From Cyanophora paradoxa (Eukaryota; Glaucocystophyceae; Cyanophorales; Cyanophoraceae): a stretch of DNA of 64,000 nucleotides. The translations under genes and the position numbers were made by a program. The notes under the pieces were generated by a model. The model was not told the DNA's origin. It saw only the letters and a list, made by a program, of their open reading frames with translations, and did not search any database. This document shows positions 27,501 through 38,403 of this stretch, one piece after another. The stretch is taken from NCBI GenBank assembly GCA_004431415.1, contig QPMI01000561.1, positions 1 to 64,000 on the forward strand, given 5' to 3'. How positions within the stretch are numbered: position 1 is the stretch's first letter; each line of letters starts with the position of its first letter.

Positions 27501-27928
27501 GCCCCCGCACGCCCGCTCTCACTCGGCAGGCGGCCCAGCGCGGCGGGGCCGGGGGCGCGGGAGGCGGGGCGGCACCTTCTTCTTCTGCTCCTCCTCCTTG
27601 CGCGCGCCCGACGTGAGCATGTCCATCCCGACGCTCTTCAGCAGCGCGAACGGAGACTCGGCGCCGCCGGCCGAGCACGCCGTCGATGCCTGCCGGGAGG
27701 CGGGCGGGGCGTCGGGGCGAGGCGCGCGGGGCCGCCGAGCGCTTCCCGCACCTCCGGCGAGGATTCCGGCTTCAGGCCCGCCGTGCTGACGAAGTTCGAG
27801 AAGAGGTGCTCCTGCGGGCACGCCCGTCACCCGCGCGCCCCGGCTCCGAGCGGACCGAGGCGTACGATGCGAGACAGCGACTCCTCTAGGAACGTGATGT
27901 CCGGGTCACCTCGCGGCGTCGTCAGCAT
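24590..27928 (-). CDS. Multi-exon coiled-coil protein
   Basis: The likely start is ATG 27,928 (MLTTPRGDPDITFLEESLSR), followed by a 54-bp intron (GTACGCC to GCAG) and EHLFSNFVSTAGLKPESSPE. Further exons spell FALLKSVGMDMLTSGARKEE, QMLQGIAVRVSDEMASVELE, DYAGRVAGECRRLRRAHRVL and RKWWAMRDQV. Several long heptad-repeat exons follow (about 25,430-26,800; RVAELEREVLEKDREVF, EGTIGQLKEGLRIVRGECER). Introns are 40-90 bp, pyrimidine/GC-rich. The C-terminus turns into glycine/lysine- and proline-rich sequence ending at about 24,590. It should form a long parallel coiled coil, structural or scaffold-like; no specific family is recognised. The long plus-strand open frames here are shadows of its biased codons. 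Confidence 0.65.
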
Positions 27929-28537
27929 CAGCTGCGGCGCCGTGTCAGGGGGCCGTTGAGCGCTCGAGCGCCGGCTCTGAGCGCTACATTGGCGACGAGG
28001 CGCTAGGCGGCGTGACGCATGCATTCGAATCTAAGTAGTGCGTGCGTGCGAGCGGCGGCGGCGGCAGCGGAGGCGGCCAAGACGAGGATGGGTCGAAGGC
28101 GGACCTCCTGGACGCGCGAGACGAAGGGCGACCTCGCTCCCTCCATTCGAAGTTGTGTTAATCCTGCTGTTAATCCCGCTGCGACCGCCCTCTCCCGCGT
28201 GCTGGCTGCGTTGAGCTAAACTTCAGTTTGAGCGCGGGCAGCCGAGTTCGGCGAAGGGCTTTGTACGAACGCGGTGGGCTTAGAGGACGGTCCTCGCTGC
28301 CCGCCAGCTTGCTTTCTCGCTCTGCTACGTTGCGAATGAAGTCTGCCGTACCCCCAGAATCCCCAGAATGCCAGTTCGGTGCAGGCAGATAGCAGATGCA
28401 CCGGCGATGTTAGTACTTCCTCTTTAGTGCGCCAAGTGCGCATATCACAGGCACGATGAGCGGTGTGCCTGCTACGCGGAAGGTGTCCCTGGTCAGCCAA
28501 GGAGGCGATCACCTTCCGCGCCTGGGATCAAAGCCGA

Positions 28538-31500
28538 ATGTCGTCGGCACCCTACAAGGACCCGGAGCTGGTAAGCTTCGCCATGCCTGCTTTCCATGAC
28601 CCTTGAGCGTGACCTACTGCTCCAGCGCCCCGTCCGGTCGCTGGCTCGGTTGCGGGAGCATCCATACGTAGCCCGACGGCCGCGCTGGATGCCATGCGGA
28701 GGAACCTGTCGCCGGCCCCCGCACCACCTCCTGCTGCGGGCCCCTTGACGCCCGCCGCTCCCAAGGGGGCCGTGAACGCCGTGCGACCTAGGCCGCGCCT
28801 AAAGCCCCCCATACCGACCTTCAACACGGCCGCCAAGAAGGAGGCGAAGGGCGCGTCCTCCTACGCGCGCCCATTGCTGCGCGCTTGCCCCTGCTGACGC
28901 CGGATTAGATGTGGTGGAGAAGCCGCCCCCACCGCCGGGCCCCGCGCCCCCGCCGCGCCTCTCGGCACCGGCGCGGCTCCCCAGCGAGCTGCCGGGGCCG
29001 TCGGGCGCTGCGGCGGCCGCCAACACGTCCAAGCGCGACGGCGTCCTCGCGCCGCCGCCGCAGAGGAAGGACGGGCGGGCCGCGCGCGACGTCTCGCCGG
29101 GCGCGGCGATGTCGCCCGTCGTGGCCGTGGCACAGCGAGCGGTGGGCGCCGTGAGCAGCTCGGAGGCCCTGTCGCCCGGCGGGCAGAACGTCACGGTGAG
29201 GCGCAAGACCAGCATCGGCGGCAGCAGCGTGCGCCCGCGCTCGGCGTCCTCCACGCAGCGGGTCAGTCGCGCCGCGCCGCGCCCCTCCCGCGCGCCTCGC
29301 GCCGTGGCGCGCCCCGACGCCCCGCGGCAGACCTTCAACCTGCCGCCGGGCGACGAGATCCCCGTGCCGCGCAAGTGCGTCACGGCGGTCGCGCTGCAGA
29401 ACGCCGGCAAGCTGCGCGACAAGCCGGCCATCGTGCGCCCCCGCCCCGCCCCCGCCCCTCCCCGCCCCGCCCGGCTCGGGCGAGCGAGGGGCCGGGGCCA
29501 GATCGACGCGGGGACGGGCCGGGCGCTCTCCTACGCGGAGCTGGAGCGCTCGGTCAAGCTCGCCGCCCTCGGCCTCAGGAGGTCCCGCCCCGCCCCCGCC
29601 TCCCTCGCCGCCCACGCCCCCGCCTTCGCCCCCGCCGAGCAGCGCCGCGCAGGTTCGGGTACCGCGCCGGCCACGTCTTCGCGTTCCTGGGCGGGGGCGG
29701 GGCCGAGTGGGCGGTCGCCCTGCACGCCGTCGCCCTCATCGGGGGGACGGTCACGCTGGTGCCCCCCAACGCCAACGTCGACGCCGCCGTCGCCCAGGCC
29801 CGCCCCGCCCCGCGCCCCGCCCCGCCCCGCCCCGGGCGGCTGAGGGGCCTCGGGCAGATGCGGGAGGGGGAGGCGGTGGCGGCGTTCGCGACGGAGCCGG
29901 CCTGCGACCTCGCCCTCGACGCCGCCTCCCGCGACGCCCAGGCCCGCCCCGCCCCGCCCCTCTCCGCCGCGACTCCCCCTGCTCGCCTCTCTCTGAGGCG
30001 CGGGGCGGGGGCGCAGATCCAGGACGTCTTCGTCTTCGGGTCGTGCAGCGGGGCCACCCCCTTCGCCGAGGTCCCCCCGCCCCGCGCCGCGCGGCTCCGG
30101 CGCGGGAGGGCGCTGAGGCGGGCCGGGGCCGGGCCGGGGCAGGTGCTGGCGCGCAACCGGCGGGCCTCGCGCATCCGCTCCTCCATGGACGCCTCCGCCA
30201 TGGGCCTCGTCCTCTCCGGCGTCACCGCCTCCGGCTCCGGCCTCGCCGGTCCGCCGCCCGCCCCGCCCGCCCCCGCGCCCCCGCGCCCCCTGAGCCGGCG
30301 GGCAGGGTCGGTGCGGTCGCCGCAGCGGGCGTCGGGGCGGACCTACGGAAGGAGCTGCTGAAGAGCGCCGTCGAAGACGACGAGGCGGAGCTCGCCAAGT
30401 GCGCCCCGCCCCGCCCCGCGCCCCCGCCAGACGCGCGCCCCGACCCGACGCGCGCCCCGCGCAGGTCCTCGAGGAGATGCAGGCGCCCGTCAGCATCTAC
30501 TCCCACCCCCTCCTCCTCCTCTACAGGGTACAGCCCCCTCGTCCCGGCCCGCGGCCGGCGCCCCCGCCGACGCGGCGGGCAGCATCCAGCGGGGGGCGGG
30601 GGCGGGGCGGGGGCGGGGGCGCGGGGGCGGGGTGGCGGCGGCGAGGGCGCTGGGCACGCCGCGCTCGGGGAGCCTCAACGCCGCCGCGGAGTCCTCGCGC
30701 CTCGCCCTCACCCACCACAACGTCGCCGCCTCCCTCGTCCAGCTCGCCGCCGTCCGCCCTCCCCGCTCCCCTCCCTTCCGGAAAGCGGCCCCGCTCGGAT
30801 TCGAACCCGCGCCCCGCAGGCGGAGGACTGGGACGAGTCCGACGTCACGGTGCTCCTCCCCCACGCCTACACCCCCTACCAGCTCATCGTCTCCTACATC
30901 CTCCCCCTCTACCTGGGTACCCCCCGCGTCCCCGGCGCCGCGTACCCCCCCGACCTCACGCCCTCCGCCACGCGCGCCAGGCTCCACCGTCGTGGCGATG
31001 TCCTCGTACAGCGGGCCGCCCTCCCCCTCCCCGCGCTCCGTCACCACGGCGCTCTCCTCGGGGGCCTCGGCCGCGCCCGTGCCGCCGCTCCTCTCGGGCG
31101 CCGGCGCCTCGTCGCCCATCGAGAACGGCGGGGCCGGCTTCGAGGCGTGGCTGGCGCTAGTGACGGAGCACCGGGCGACGCGGGCGGACGTGACGGCGCC
31201 CGTGCTGCTGGCGCTCCTCAAGTCGCCGGCGGTGGACGCGCACCTCGCCACCCTCTCCCGCCTGCGCTCCCTCAACCTGGGGCCCGTCCCCGTCGCCGAG
31301 CCCTTCCAGCGCCTCCTCGCCGTCCGCCTCGGCGCCCACGTCCGCCTGCGCCTCGGCTACGGCTGCTTCGAGGCGCCCCTCACGCACCTCACCTCCCCCG
31401 CCAAGCCCCAGTTCGGCGTCGCCGGCGCCGCGCTGCTCGGCACGGCCTGCCGCGTCGTCGACGAGCGGACGGGCCAGCAGGCGGCCGCCGGCAGGTCGGG

Positions 31501-32872
31501 GGCCATCTACGTGCGGGGCCCGCAGGTGGCGCGCCCCGTGCCGCCCCTCCCCGCCCCCGCCGACGAGGAGCCGCCGCCCCTCCTCTGGCTCCCCACCGGC
31601 GACCACGGCTCCGGTCCGCCTGCCCCTCCCCACGCGTCGCCTCTGCCTTGGGGCTGACGCGCCGCCTCCCGCAGTGGACGAGGAGGGGTGCCTGCGGGTG
31701 TCGGAGCCGCGGCGGGACGTGCTGCACTTCGACGGGCTGCTGCGCGTGCCCCTCGCCCACGTGGAGGCCGTGCTGCTGAGCCACCCCTCCGTCCACGACG
31801 CCGCCGTCGTCCCCGTCCCCGACGAGGAGCACCACCAGGCGCGCCCGGGCCGGCCGGCGGCCACGCGGGGCGGGGGCCCGGGGCGGCTTCTGACGGGGCG
31901 GGCGCAGGTGGCGAAGGCGTACGTGGTGCCGTCGAGCACGCACGCGACGCACGCGAACCTCGCCCAGCTCGAGCTCTTCAACTGGATAAAGGCCCGCCCC
32001 CACGCCCGCCCGCCCGCCCCGCCCGCCCTGAGCTCGCTCTGACGCCCTTACCCTCCTCCGCAGGCGGGGGACCCGGCGTCCAAGGCGGCGGCGGCGGCGT
32101 CGGGCCAGGCGGCGGCCGAGGGGCATGCGGCGGCGGAGAGGGCCGGGGAGGAGAGGGGCGGGGGCGGCCTGAAGCCGGCGAAGTCGATGAAGGGCGGGGG
32201 CAGGACGCCCGGGCGGACGGCGCGGGCGGAGAGCCCGCGCTCCTCGCCCCGCAACGGCGGGCCCGGCATCGCCGTCCACGACGCCCCCGCCTCCGCCCTC
32301 GGCTCCGACTCCCCGCGCCCCCCCGGCATGGACCGCACCGCCGGCGGCGGCGGCGGCGGCGGCGGCGGGCTGGCGGTGGGCGGCGGGGGCCACGCGATCA
32401 GCCACGCGGGGAGGAGCAGCGCCGCGGTGGCGGGACGGCGCGGCCGCACAACCGGGGCATGGCGGACAGCGACGAGGAGGAGGCGGGGCCGGGGCCGGGC
32501 GCCGGGCCGCCGCGGGCGCTGGCGACGCGGCGGGCGAGCCGGAGCACGCCGCAGGGGGCGGACTCGGACGGGCCGGAGGAGAAGGACAGCGGGAGGCTGC
32601 GGGAGCTGCTGAGCCCGTCCGCCCCGCTGGAGGAGGCGCCGCCGGGCCCGGCGACGACGGGGCTCTCGCGGCAGGCGGCGGAGCTCATGGCGCTGGCGCA
32701 GGAGATCAAATCGTACATCGCCGACCGCCTCTCGCCCTACGCGCAGCTCCGCGCCGTCGAGTTCATGCCCCGCCTCCCCAAGTCCCCCTCCGGCCGCACC
32801 CTCCACCGGCGCCTCCTCGAGAAGGAGGACAACGCCTACTCCGACGAGGAGACCGCCGCCCCCGCCTTCTAG
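28538..32872 (+). CDS. ANL-superfamily acyl-CoA synthetase-like protein (4CL-like), likely catalytically altered
   Basis: ATG 28,538 reads MSSAPYKDPEL, with a GTAAGC...CAG intron at 28,571-28,625. A second, GC-AG, intron (28,851-28,908) restores the frame into a proline-rich region. The core exons match 4-coumarate:CoA ligase-like enzymes: LSYAELERSVKLAALGL, YRAGHVFAFLGGGGAEWAVA, ALIGGTVTLVPPNANVD, DVFVFGSCSGATPFAE, LALTHHNVAASLVQLAA, LRLGYGCFEAPLTHLT, LWLPTGDHG and LSHPSVHDAAVVPVPDEEHH. The adenylation P-loop (SGTTGxPKG) is not seen intact: SGVTASGSG and a long insert precede LTHHN. The A10 lysine is arginine in PKSPSGRTLHRRLL. Only the A7-type TGD aspartate is kept. It may bind rather than activate acyl groups, or use unusual residues. 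The end is at TAG 32,870-32,872; 32,873-33,201 is GC-rich intergenic DNA. Confidence 0.78.
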
Positions 32873-33201
32873 CCCCGGGGGCCCCGGGGCCCCCCTTCTT
32901 TTTCTAGCGTAGAGCAGCGTACCAGCGTAGTAGCCGTAGCCGCGTATCGTAGCCCGCAGCCAGCGCGTACTAGGAGTCTTTTTTGCCCCTTTGCGTCGCG
33001 CCCGACTCGACTCGACTCGGCGAGGGCGGCGCACAGTATTCACCCCACTCCGCGGCGAGGGCGCTCGGAGGCGGCGAATCGGTGGCGCCCCGGTCCAGCG
33101 ATCGCGCGCCCACGCGATTCTTTGAGTTCCAACGCGTATTCTAGATCTAATGATGTATCCTAAGAAGAGAACTTTCAAGTCCGTGGAGCGGCGACGGGGG
33201 C

Positions 33202-34359
33202 CTAGAGGCAGGTGCCGCCCTCGTTGAGGAGGCAGTTCTCGATGCGGCGCACGGCCTTGAAGATCGCCTGCGGGGCGAGGGCGCGCGCGGGGCGGCGGCC
33301 TCAGAGTCGGGGCGCGCGCGGGCCGGGGGGCCTCGAGCTCGGAGGGCGGGCCGGGGCGCACGGCGTCGGCGTCCTTCTCGAGCTCGCCGGCGCTGCCCTT
33401 GGTGAAGGTCTTGTTCCCGTAGTCGCTCTTCAGCCGCGTCCAGAAGGACTGCGGCAGCAGCAGCTGCACCTCCTGCCCCACGTTGAAGCTGGCCCCGCCC
33501 GCCCGCCTCAGGGCGGGCGCCGGGGCGGGGACGGGGCGGGGCGGGGGCACTTGAGGCGGTTGGGGAAGGTGTCGTCCACCACCATCACGATCGAGCTGTC
33601 GTCCAGGCCCCAGAACTGCCCCCCCCGCCCCGCGCGGCGTCGGCCGAGTCCCGCCGAGGCGCGCGCGGGGCGGGGCACGGGCCGGGCCGGCGCGCACCTC
33701 CTTGATGCTCTCGCCGGGCGTCTCAGGATACGACTGGGTCAGCACGCGTATCTTGAATCCCTTGGCGTCAAGCTCCGTCAGCTGCGCCGCTAGCTTGCGC
33801 TCCTGCGCCGGCTGCGCGCGCATTCGAGCTCAGCCAGCGGCCGGGCCGCGGCTCGCGACGGCGCCGACGGGAGGCAGAAGCGGCGCGCACGCTGAGGTAG
33901 TCCATAAGATCGATCTGCCGAGCGGAGGCGGGGGCGTTAGAGTTCGCTGGCGGCGTTGCGCGTTCCCGAAGCACGTGCGGCGGGGCTTCAAGAAGCGGGC
34001 GCGACGCACTACTGGCGTTTTCTCCTTCGGGAGCAGATCCGGGCGGTTGACAGCGAACACCGGCGCCGCCGGGATTAGCGCCGCGGCCAAGGCGGCAGCG
34101 GCGACCCACGAGCGAGCGGCGGTGACGAACGAGCGGCCTGCCAGAGGCGGGTCAGAATCGATTGCCAGCTCGATTCAAACACCAGGCGCGCACTCGCAGC
34201 CGGGGCGCTGGGGCCGTCCGCCGAAGCGCAGGTTGGACCCACACCGGCTGGCGCGGCCTGGCGGGCCTGGCGGCACAGGCGCTCTTGTGCCAGCGAGCTC
34301 GAGCCGCTGGAGGCGAGCTGCCTAGCGCCGACGACCGGAGTGATCGAGAACGCGTGCAT
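33202..34359 (-). CDS. TLP18.3/Psb32-type TPM-domain thylakoid lumen protein
   Basis: Exons on the minus strand spell SWVAAAALAAALIPAAPVFA (hydrophobic lumen-targeting segment with an AxA-type site), NRPDLLPKEKTPV, IDLMDYLS, ERKLAAQLTELDAKGFKIRV with LTQSYPETPGESIKE, FWGLDDSSIVMVVDDTFPN, SFNVGQEVQLLLPQSFW and a tail AIFKAVRRIENCLLN. This order, with a GYKxRVLTQxYPxTPG strand and a WGxDDxxVVxVVD block, is that of TPM-domain phosphatase-like proteins that act in photosystem II repair in the thylakoid lumen. A start at ATG 34,359 would give a 70-residue presequence, though its splice sites are uncertain. Introns are 50-100 bp and GT-AG. It is the main evidence that the host is photosynthetic. 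Confidence 0.72.
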
Positions 34360-34689
34360 CGTGGCTGGCCAGGCCTGGTCTCTCTGAGGGGGTAGTCGAA
34401 TACAGAAGCCACGGATGATCCTCCGATCCGGGCTTGGGATCGGTCGGCTGTGCAAGCCCGCTGGAATCCCGCAGAGCCAGGCTTCCACGCTCGCAAGACC
34501 GGTGTGCACGTGTCTCCGGCATCGCAGCGCCGCCGCCACTGAGCGCGCCGCGACCAGATCGTTCGGCACGTCCGCGTAAGCACGCAGAGTGACGGCAATA
34601 CATGTAACGTTGCAGTGGTGCGCGCGGGAACTTTCCCTTCAACATCAGCGTGCAGATCGGCTGATCGGCTGACCACCCAGTGCGCGCGC

Positions 34690-35301
34690 AGCCTGGTACA
34701 TCCGGATTCAAGGTGAACAAGGAGACACCATGCGCCCTGGACTACGCGCTAGGTGGGCCAGCGCTCCCTCTCCCCCTGCTAGGTGCCAGCGCTTCGGCAG
34801 GGGCCCTGGCCGCGTGCGAACAAAGCACGGCGCTGGATCTCGCACGGCAGCGGAACATCAACATTCGAAGCATGAATTTTGACATGGAGGCAACGGCGCG
34901 CCCGTTCAGCTGATGCGCCGGCGCTAGAGCGTCGCTGACTCTGCGCGCCTCGGCAGCTCGACGTAAGAGGCTACAGAGGTGTCCCGGGCGTCCCCTCGCA
35001 GTTCCAGGTGCGCCGCCGCTGCCTGCGGTCGCTCGGAGCGCCCCAGCTTGATCATGAGGCGGGGCGGGGCCAGACGCTCCGCTCGACGGTGCTGATCGAC
35101 GCGGACGCGACGGAGGAGCAGCTCCGCGAGCTGAAGGAGCTCGTCTCCGAGCGCTGCCCCCTCCACGCCCTCTTCAGGGGTCCGCCCCCCGCGTCCCGCT
35201 CCGCGTCCCCCGACCAGGCTCACTCCGGGGCAGCCGCCGGCGTCAAGATGAGCGTCGCCTACTGCTTGCTCCCACGCCCGAAGGCGGAGAGGCCGCCCTG
35301 A
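34690..35301 (+). CDS. OsmC-like protein
   Basis: Exon pieces read ALAACEQSTALDLARQRNI, LDVRGYRGVPG, LRSTVLIDADATEEQLREL with VSERCPLHALF, and AGVKMSVAYCLLPRPKAERP before TGA at 35,299-35,301. A first conserved cysteine in ALAAC and a second in an ERCPLHxL motif about 70 residues later is the arrangement of OsmC/Ohr-type peroxide-handling proteins. Introns lie around 34,890-34,967 (GC donor), 35,008-35,046 and 35,180-35,240. An 18-bp in-frame segment before ALAAC has GT...AG ends and may be a tiny intron or an insertion. The first exon is uncertain. Confidence 0.5.
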
Positions 35302-35663
35302 TCGGCTCGGCGGACTTCCTCCCCACGTGTGAGAGCCCGAGCCCTCCCCTGCTCACGGCGCGTTCCGCACCACGATCGGTCCAGCAGCAGCCCTCGCCAG
35401 CCATCTGATTTCGACTTTTCAATCTCAATTTTAAGCTCTAGATATAGTCCCTGCTTCAAGCTGCTTGCCCCCATGGCCAATCCTTCAATTTCGGAAGCCA
35501 GCCAGGCTGAGTCAGCTAGAGCTCGGCGCCGGCGCCCCATTCGGTCCAGAGGTAGCAGCGTTTCGACAGCGAGCGACAATCAAAATTGTTGTAATATACA
35601 GATTGAGTTCTGAGTTGTATGTGGACCTGTGCTAGCCTAGCTAATGTACAATGAAGCTGAAGA

Positions 35664-36228
35664 TCAGGGCGCGCTGTCCTTGCTGGGTCGCGCGGGGCTT
35701 GCGCCGGTGAGAGGGATCTCGCGCATCTCTTTGCGCATGCAGAAGAACTCGCCCAGGACGGACATGATGATGCAGGAGAGGATCATCGCGATCCACCACT
35801 CCCACGCCTTCGGAAAGCCGCCGTAGATCCACGTCGCCACGAAGTGGATGAGGTGAAGCGTGAGGGTAAAGTCAAGGCACTTCTTCGACCGCTCCACGAA
35901 GACCCGGAGCGCCCAGGCGCTGCGCCGCGGTCGCCGGTCAAACCACATCAGCGGGTCGACGCTCTGCGGGGGCCGCGCGAGCGTGCCCCACAACGGAAGC
36001 GCACCTAGCTAAGGAAGCAATGACGAAGATGATGCACGCGAGCCAGCCACGCCCGTCTGTGAATCGAATGGAGCTGTACGAAAAGAGCTGCTGGAGACCG
36101 AACTCGTAGCCGAAGATGGCATCGAACCCGAAGAAGAGGACGCTAAGCGCCGCGTAGTACGAGAACTGCATGAGCGCGATCTGCCTCAGGATGAGCCGCG
36201 GCTCCCATCGCTCGGCGCCGTAGAACAT
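35664..36228 (-). CDS. SYS1: SYS1-type Golgi membrane protein
   Basis: ATG 36,228 reads MFYGAERWEPRLILRQIALM, followed by a first membrane span (QFSYYAALSVLFFGFDAIFG) and IRFTDGRGWLACIIFVIAS. An intron (GTGCGC to CGCAG, 39 bp) leads to FVERSKKCLDFTLTLHLIHF, VATWIYGGFPKAWEWWIAMI and a final span ending VLGEFFCMRKEMREIPL. Four membrane spans, the KCLDFTxTxH motif and the GExxCMRxEMxEIPL tail are diagnostic of SYS1, which recruits the Arl3/ARFRP1 GTPase to the trans-Golgi. The length (about 175 residues) fits the family. It looks intact. Confidence 0.88.
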
Positions 36229-36381
36229 CACCGCGGCCTCCGACCACGAAGCAAGCTACGTTAGCAGGCGGCTGGCGCGGCGGCTGCGTGGGCGGCTGCT
36301 GGGCGGCGGACGCCGGCGGTTTCCAGGAGGGTACGCAGCTCGAGTTGCTGGGTACAATCGCGCTCGGCTGAAAGTCGCAAA

Positions 36382-36652
36382 ATGAGCTTCCTGGTTCGCG
36401 CCCTCGCCAAGGACAACGTGGTGCGTGCAGGCTTTGCCACCTCCCGAATCGCCCTGCCGCCCGAGCGATTCGCGTCCGCGCGGGCGGCCTAGCGACAGTC
36501 TGGCGCGTTCTTTCAGCGCCCCTGACGTCCTGCAGGTCACCCTGTGCTTCATTGTCGGTGGCATCGGCTGCCTCTTGCCCGTCTTTGCCCAGCCCAAGGC
36601 GGTCGGCCAGAAGGGCTACGAACCCGTCCCGCGGCCCACCGCCCAGCAATAG
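36382..36652 (+). CDS. Small single-span membrane protein, NDUFA3-like
   Basis: Exon 1 (36,382-36,420) encodes MSFLVRALAKDNVV; a 115-bp GT-AG intron follows; exon 2 (36,536-36,652) encodes TLCFIVGGIGCLLPVFAQP and ends in YEPVPRPTAQQ. The total is 51 residues with one membrane span. A charged start, a VVxFxVGGxxxxLP-type span and a YxxPVP tail recall the complex I accessory subunit NDUFA3 (B9), which has the same size class and layout. The match is by pattern only, and other small inner-membrane proteins are possible. The DNA from 36,653 to 37,290 shows open frames but none with clear coding style. Confidence 0.45.
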
Positions 36653-37221
36653 CTTCGCTCCAGCCGCGCGCTTTGCGCCGCCTCCCCAGCGGCCCGTCAT
36701 TGCACCCATCGCGCCTCCGCCCTGCGCCGTGGCGGCTCTGTTCATGAGCATTGTACAATAACAGGGTATCTTGTTTAGCTGCATCAACATCCAGTCGCGA
36801 TGCGCCGCCGGAGCCGCGCCCGGGGTTGCCGACCTCCGACCGTCGCGCCTCTGCTGGACGGGGCCCGACGCCGCGCGCACGCGGCTGGGATCCCCGCCGC
36901 TGCGGCAACTGCGGGTCTCATTCGCGCAGACTGGCCTGGCGAAAGGCTTCACAGCATGGGCGACCGTGCGCTCCGCATCGACCGCTGGCTCTGGGCGGTG
37001 CACGGCCAGTGAGTTCCTCTAGTTCACCCCGAATTGCACGATGCCCTCTCAACGCGCGCCGGTCGGACTGCGGGCGTCCTTTCCTGGCTATCCTAGCGCC
37101 GCATCTGGTCTTAACATCCGAGGCTCCAGCTGGACGCGCTATAAGCCTCGAGCCTCTGCGCGCGGCACATAGCTAGTGCATGCATTATGAACAAATGCTC
37201 TAGGCCGAGGAGAAGATGAGA

Positions 37222-37246
37222 GGGGGGGGGGGGGGGGGGGGGGGGG
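37222..37246 (+). repeat. Poly-G tract (25 bases)
   Basis: An uninterrupted run of 25 G in the 3' flank of the minus-strand membrane-protein gene. On the gene's sense strand this is poly-C. A 20-base G run also occurs at 61,109-61,128 inside the retrotransposon 3' region. Confidence 0.95.
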
Positions 37247-37290
37247 CGCGGGGAGGAAGAGGGCGACATGTACAGCTGCAGCTTCCCCTG

Positions 37291-38358
37291 CTATGCTAAC
37301 CGCATGGCGAACTTCTTGTCGCCGGAGGTCGCCACGGGGACGCCACAGTGGTCGTGGTCGAGGTCACCCGCCCGCCCCGTCGGGACCTGCAGCACCGTGA
37401 CCTGCGCACCGCCGGCCTGAGCGGCGGGCCGGGCCGGGCCGGGCGCCAGGGAGCGCCCGGGGCGGGGTCGGGCCTTGAGCGTGCTTGCGATGCACACGCC
37501 GAGGAGTATCGCGAAGACGTAAAAGAGATCCACCATCATCGCCTGCCCGCGGTCGCCGCGGTGAGAACCCGGCAGGGAAAGCGCGGCGCTCACGGGCCGG
37601 GGCCTGGGCCGGGCTGACCTGCATGTTGATGACCTGGGCATGAGAGCAGCGCGGTCAGTTGGGCTCGAAAAGCAATATGCGCTCTAGATTATAGAAGCTG
37701 TCTGCCGTGAGCGGCGCTGCCGCGCGGCAGTGCTGTCCGAAGTCGAAGCGCCGCCGGCTCCGATCCGAACGCCGGCGGCGCCGTGCGGCGGAGCGAGGAC
37801 GCACGTGCGGGATCACATAGGCCATGTCGAACAGGACGGTCCCAGAGCGGAAGCCGGCGCTCGTCTTGTCGAGGGCGGCGAGCTCGGTCGTTAGGCGGAG
37901 CCGCTTCACCAGGAACTCCGCGATCTGACGGGGCTGCGGTCAGCAAGCAGCTGCGGCGTGCTGAGTGCGGGGCGACAGCAGTGCCTGGACGAGAACGGTG
38001 AACACAGCGAATCCGTAGTAGAAGGCCTGTGGTCAACGCGGTCAGCAGCGAGCGCGGCTCGGGACCGGCTCGAACGCTTGAACACGCACATTGCTGTCCA
38101 GAGAGTAGCCGAAATACGTCGCGCTCTTGGGGCCGAATGCTGCGGCGGGTCGAGGCGATGTCAGCAGGCCGCCGCCCGTGCCGCGCTCATCCAACGAGAC
38201 GCGCACCGAAGAACGAGGACACTGCGCCTTGTTGCGAGTGCGGGCACATTTGGGTGAAATTGATCCAGGCGACTCGCACGTATCCCCCCCTGGCAGCCGC
38301 AGCTGAGCCGAGCCGCCACTGAGCCGCGACTGAGCCGCCGCCGCACCCTCGAGCATGC
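37291..38358 (-). CDS. Unrecognised multi-exon membrane protein
   Basis: Minus-strand exons with good splice borders read FGPKSATYFGYSLDSN, AFYYGFAVFTVLVQALLS, IAEFLVKRLRLTTELAALDK with GTVLFDMAYVIPH, VINMQ (a 15-nt exon), AMMVDLFYVFAILLGVCIAS with TLK, and a tail VTVLQVPTGRAGDLDHDHCG ending MRLA at TAG 37,291. Two membrane spans are clear. Introns are 50-100 bp, one with a GC donor. The start at ATG 38,358 is a guess. No family is recognised; a channel-like or organelle membrane protein is possible. A run of 25 G lies 45 bp past the stop. Confidence 0.45.
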
Positions 38359-38403
38359 GCAGTTCATCGAACGCGCGCGGCCGCGGGCCTCTCGAGCGCT
38401 GAG

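Noticed and set aside
24892-27959. Plus-strand open frames of 882 and 965 codons rich in Pro/Arg/Ala
   Set aside because: They are shadows of the minus-strand coiled-coil gene; the GC-rich codon bias removes stops on the other strand, and no domain or exon pattern supports them.
29707-31779. 690-codon frame rich in Arg/Pro within the ANL gene region
   Set aside because: It crosses exons and introns of the acyl-CoA-synthetase-like gene in another frame; the composition is low complexity and has no conserved motif.
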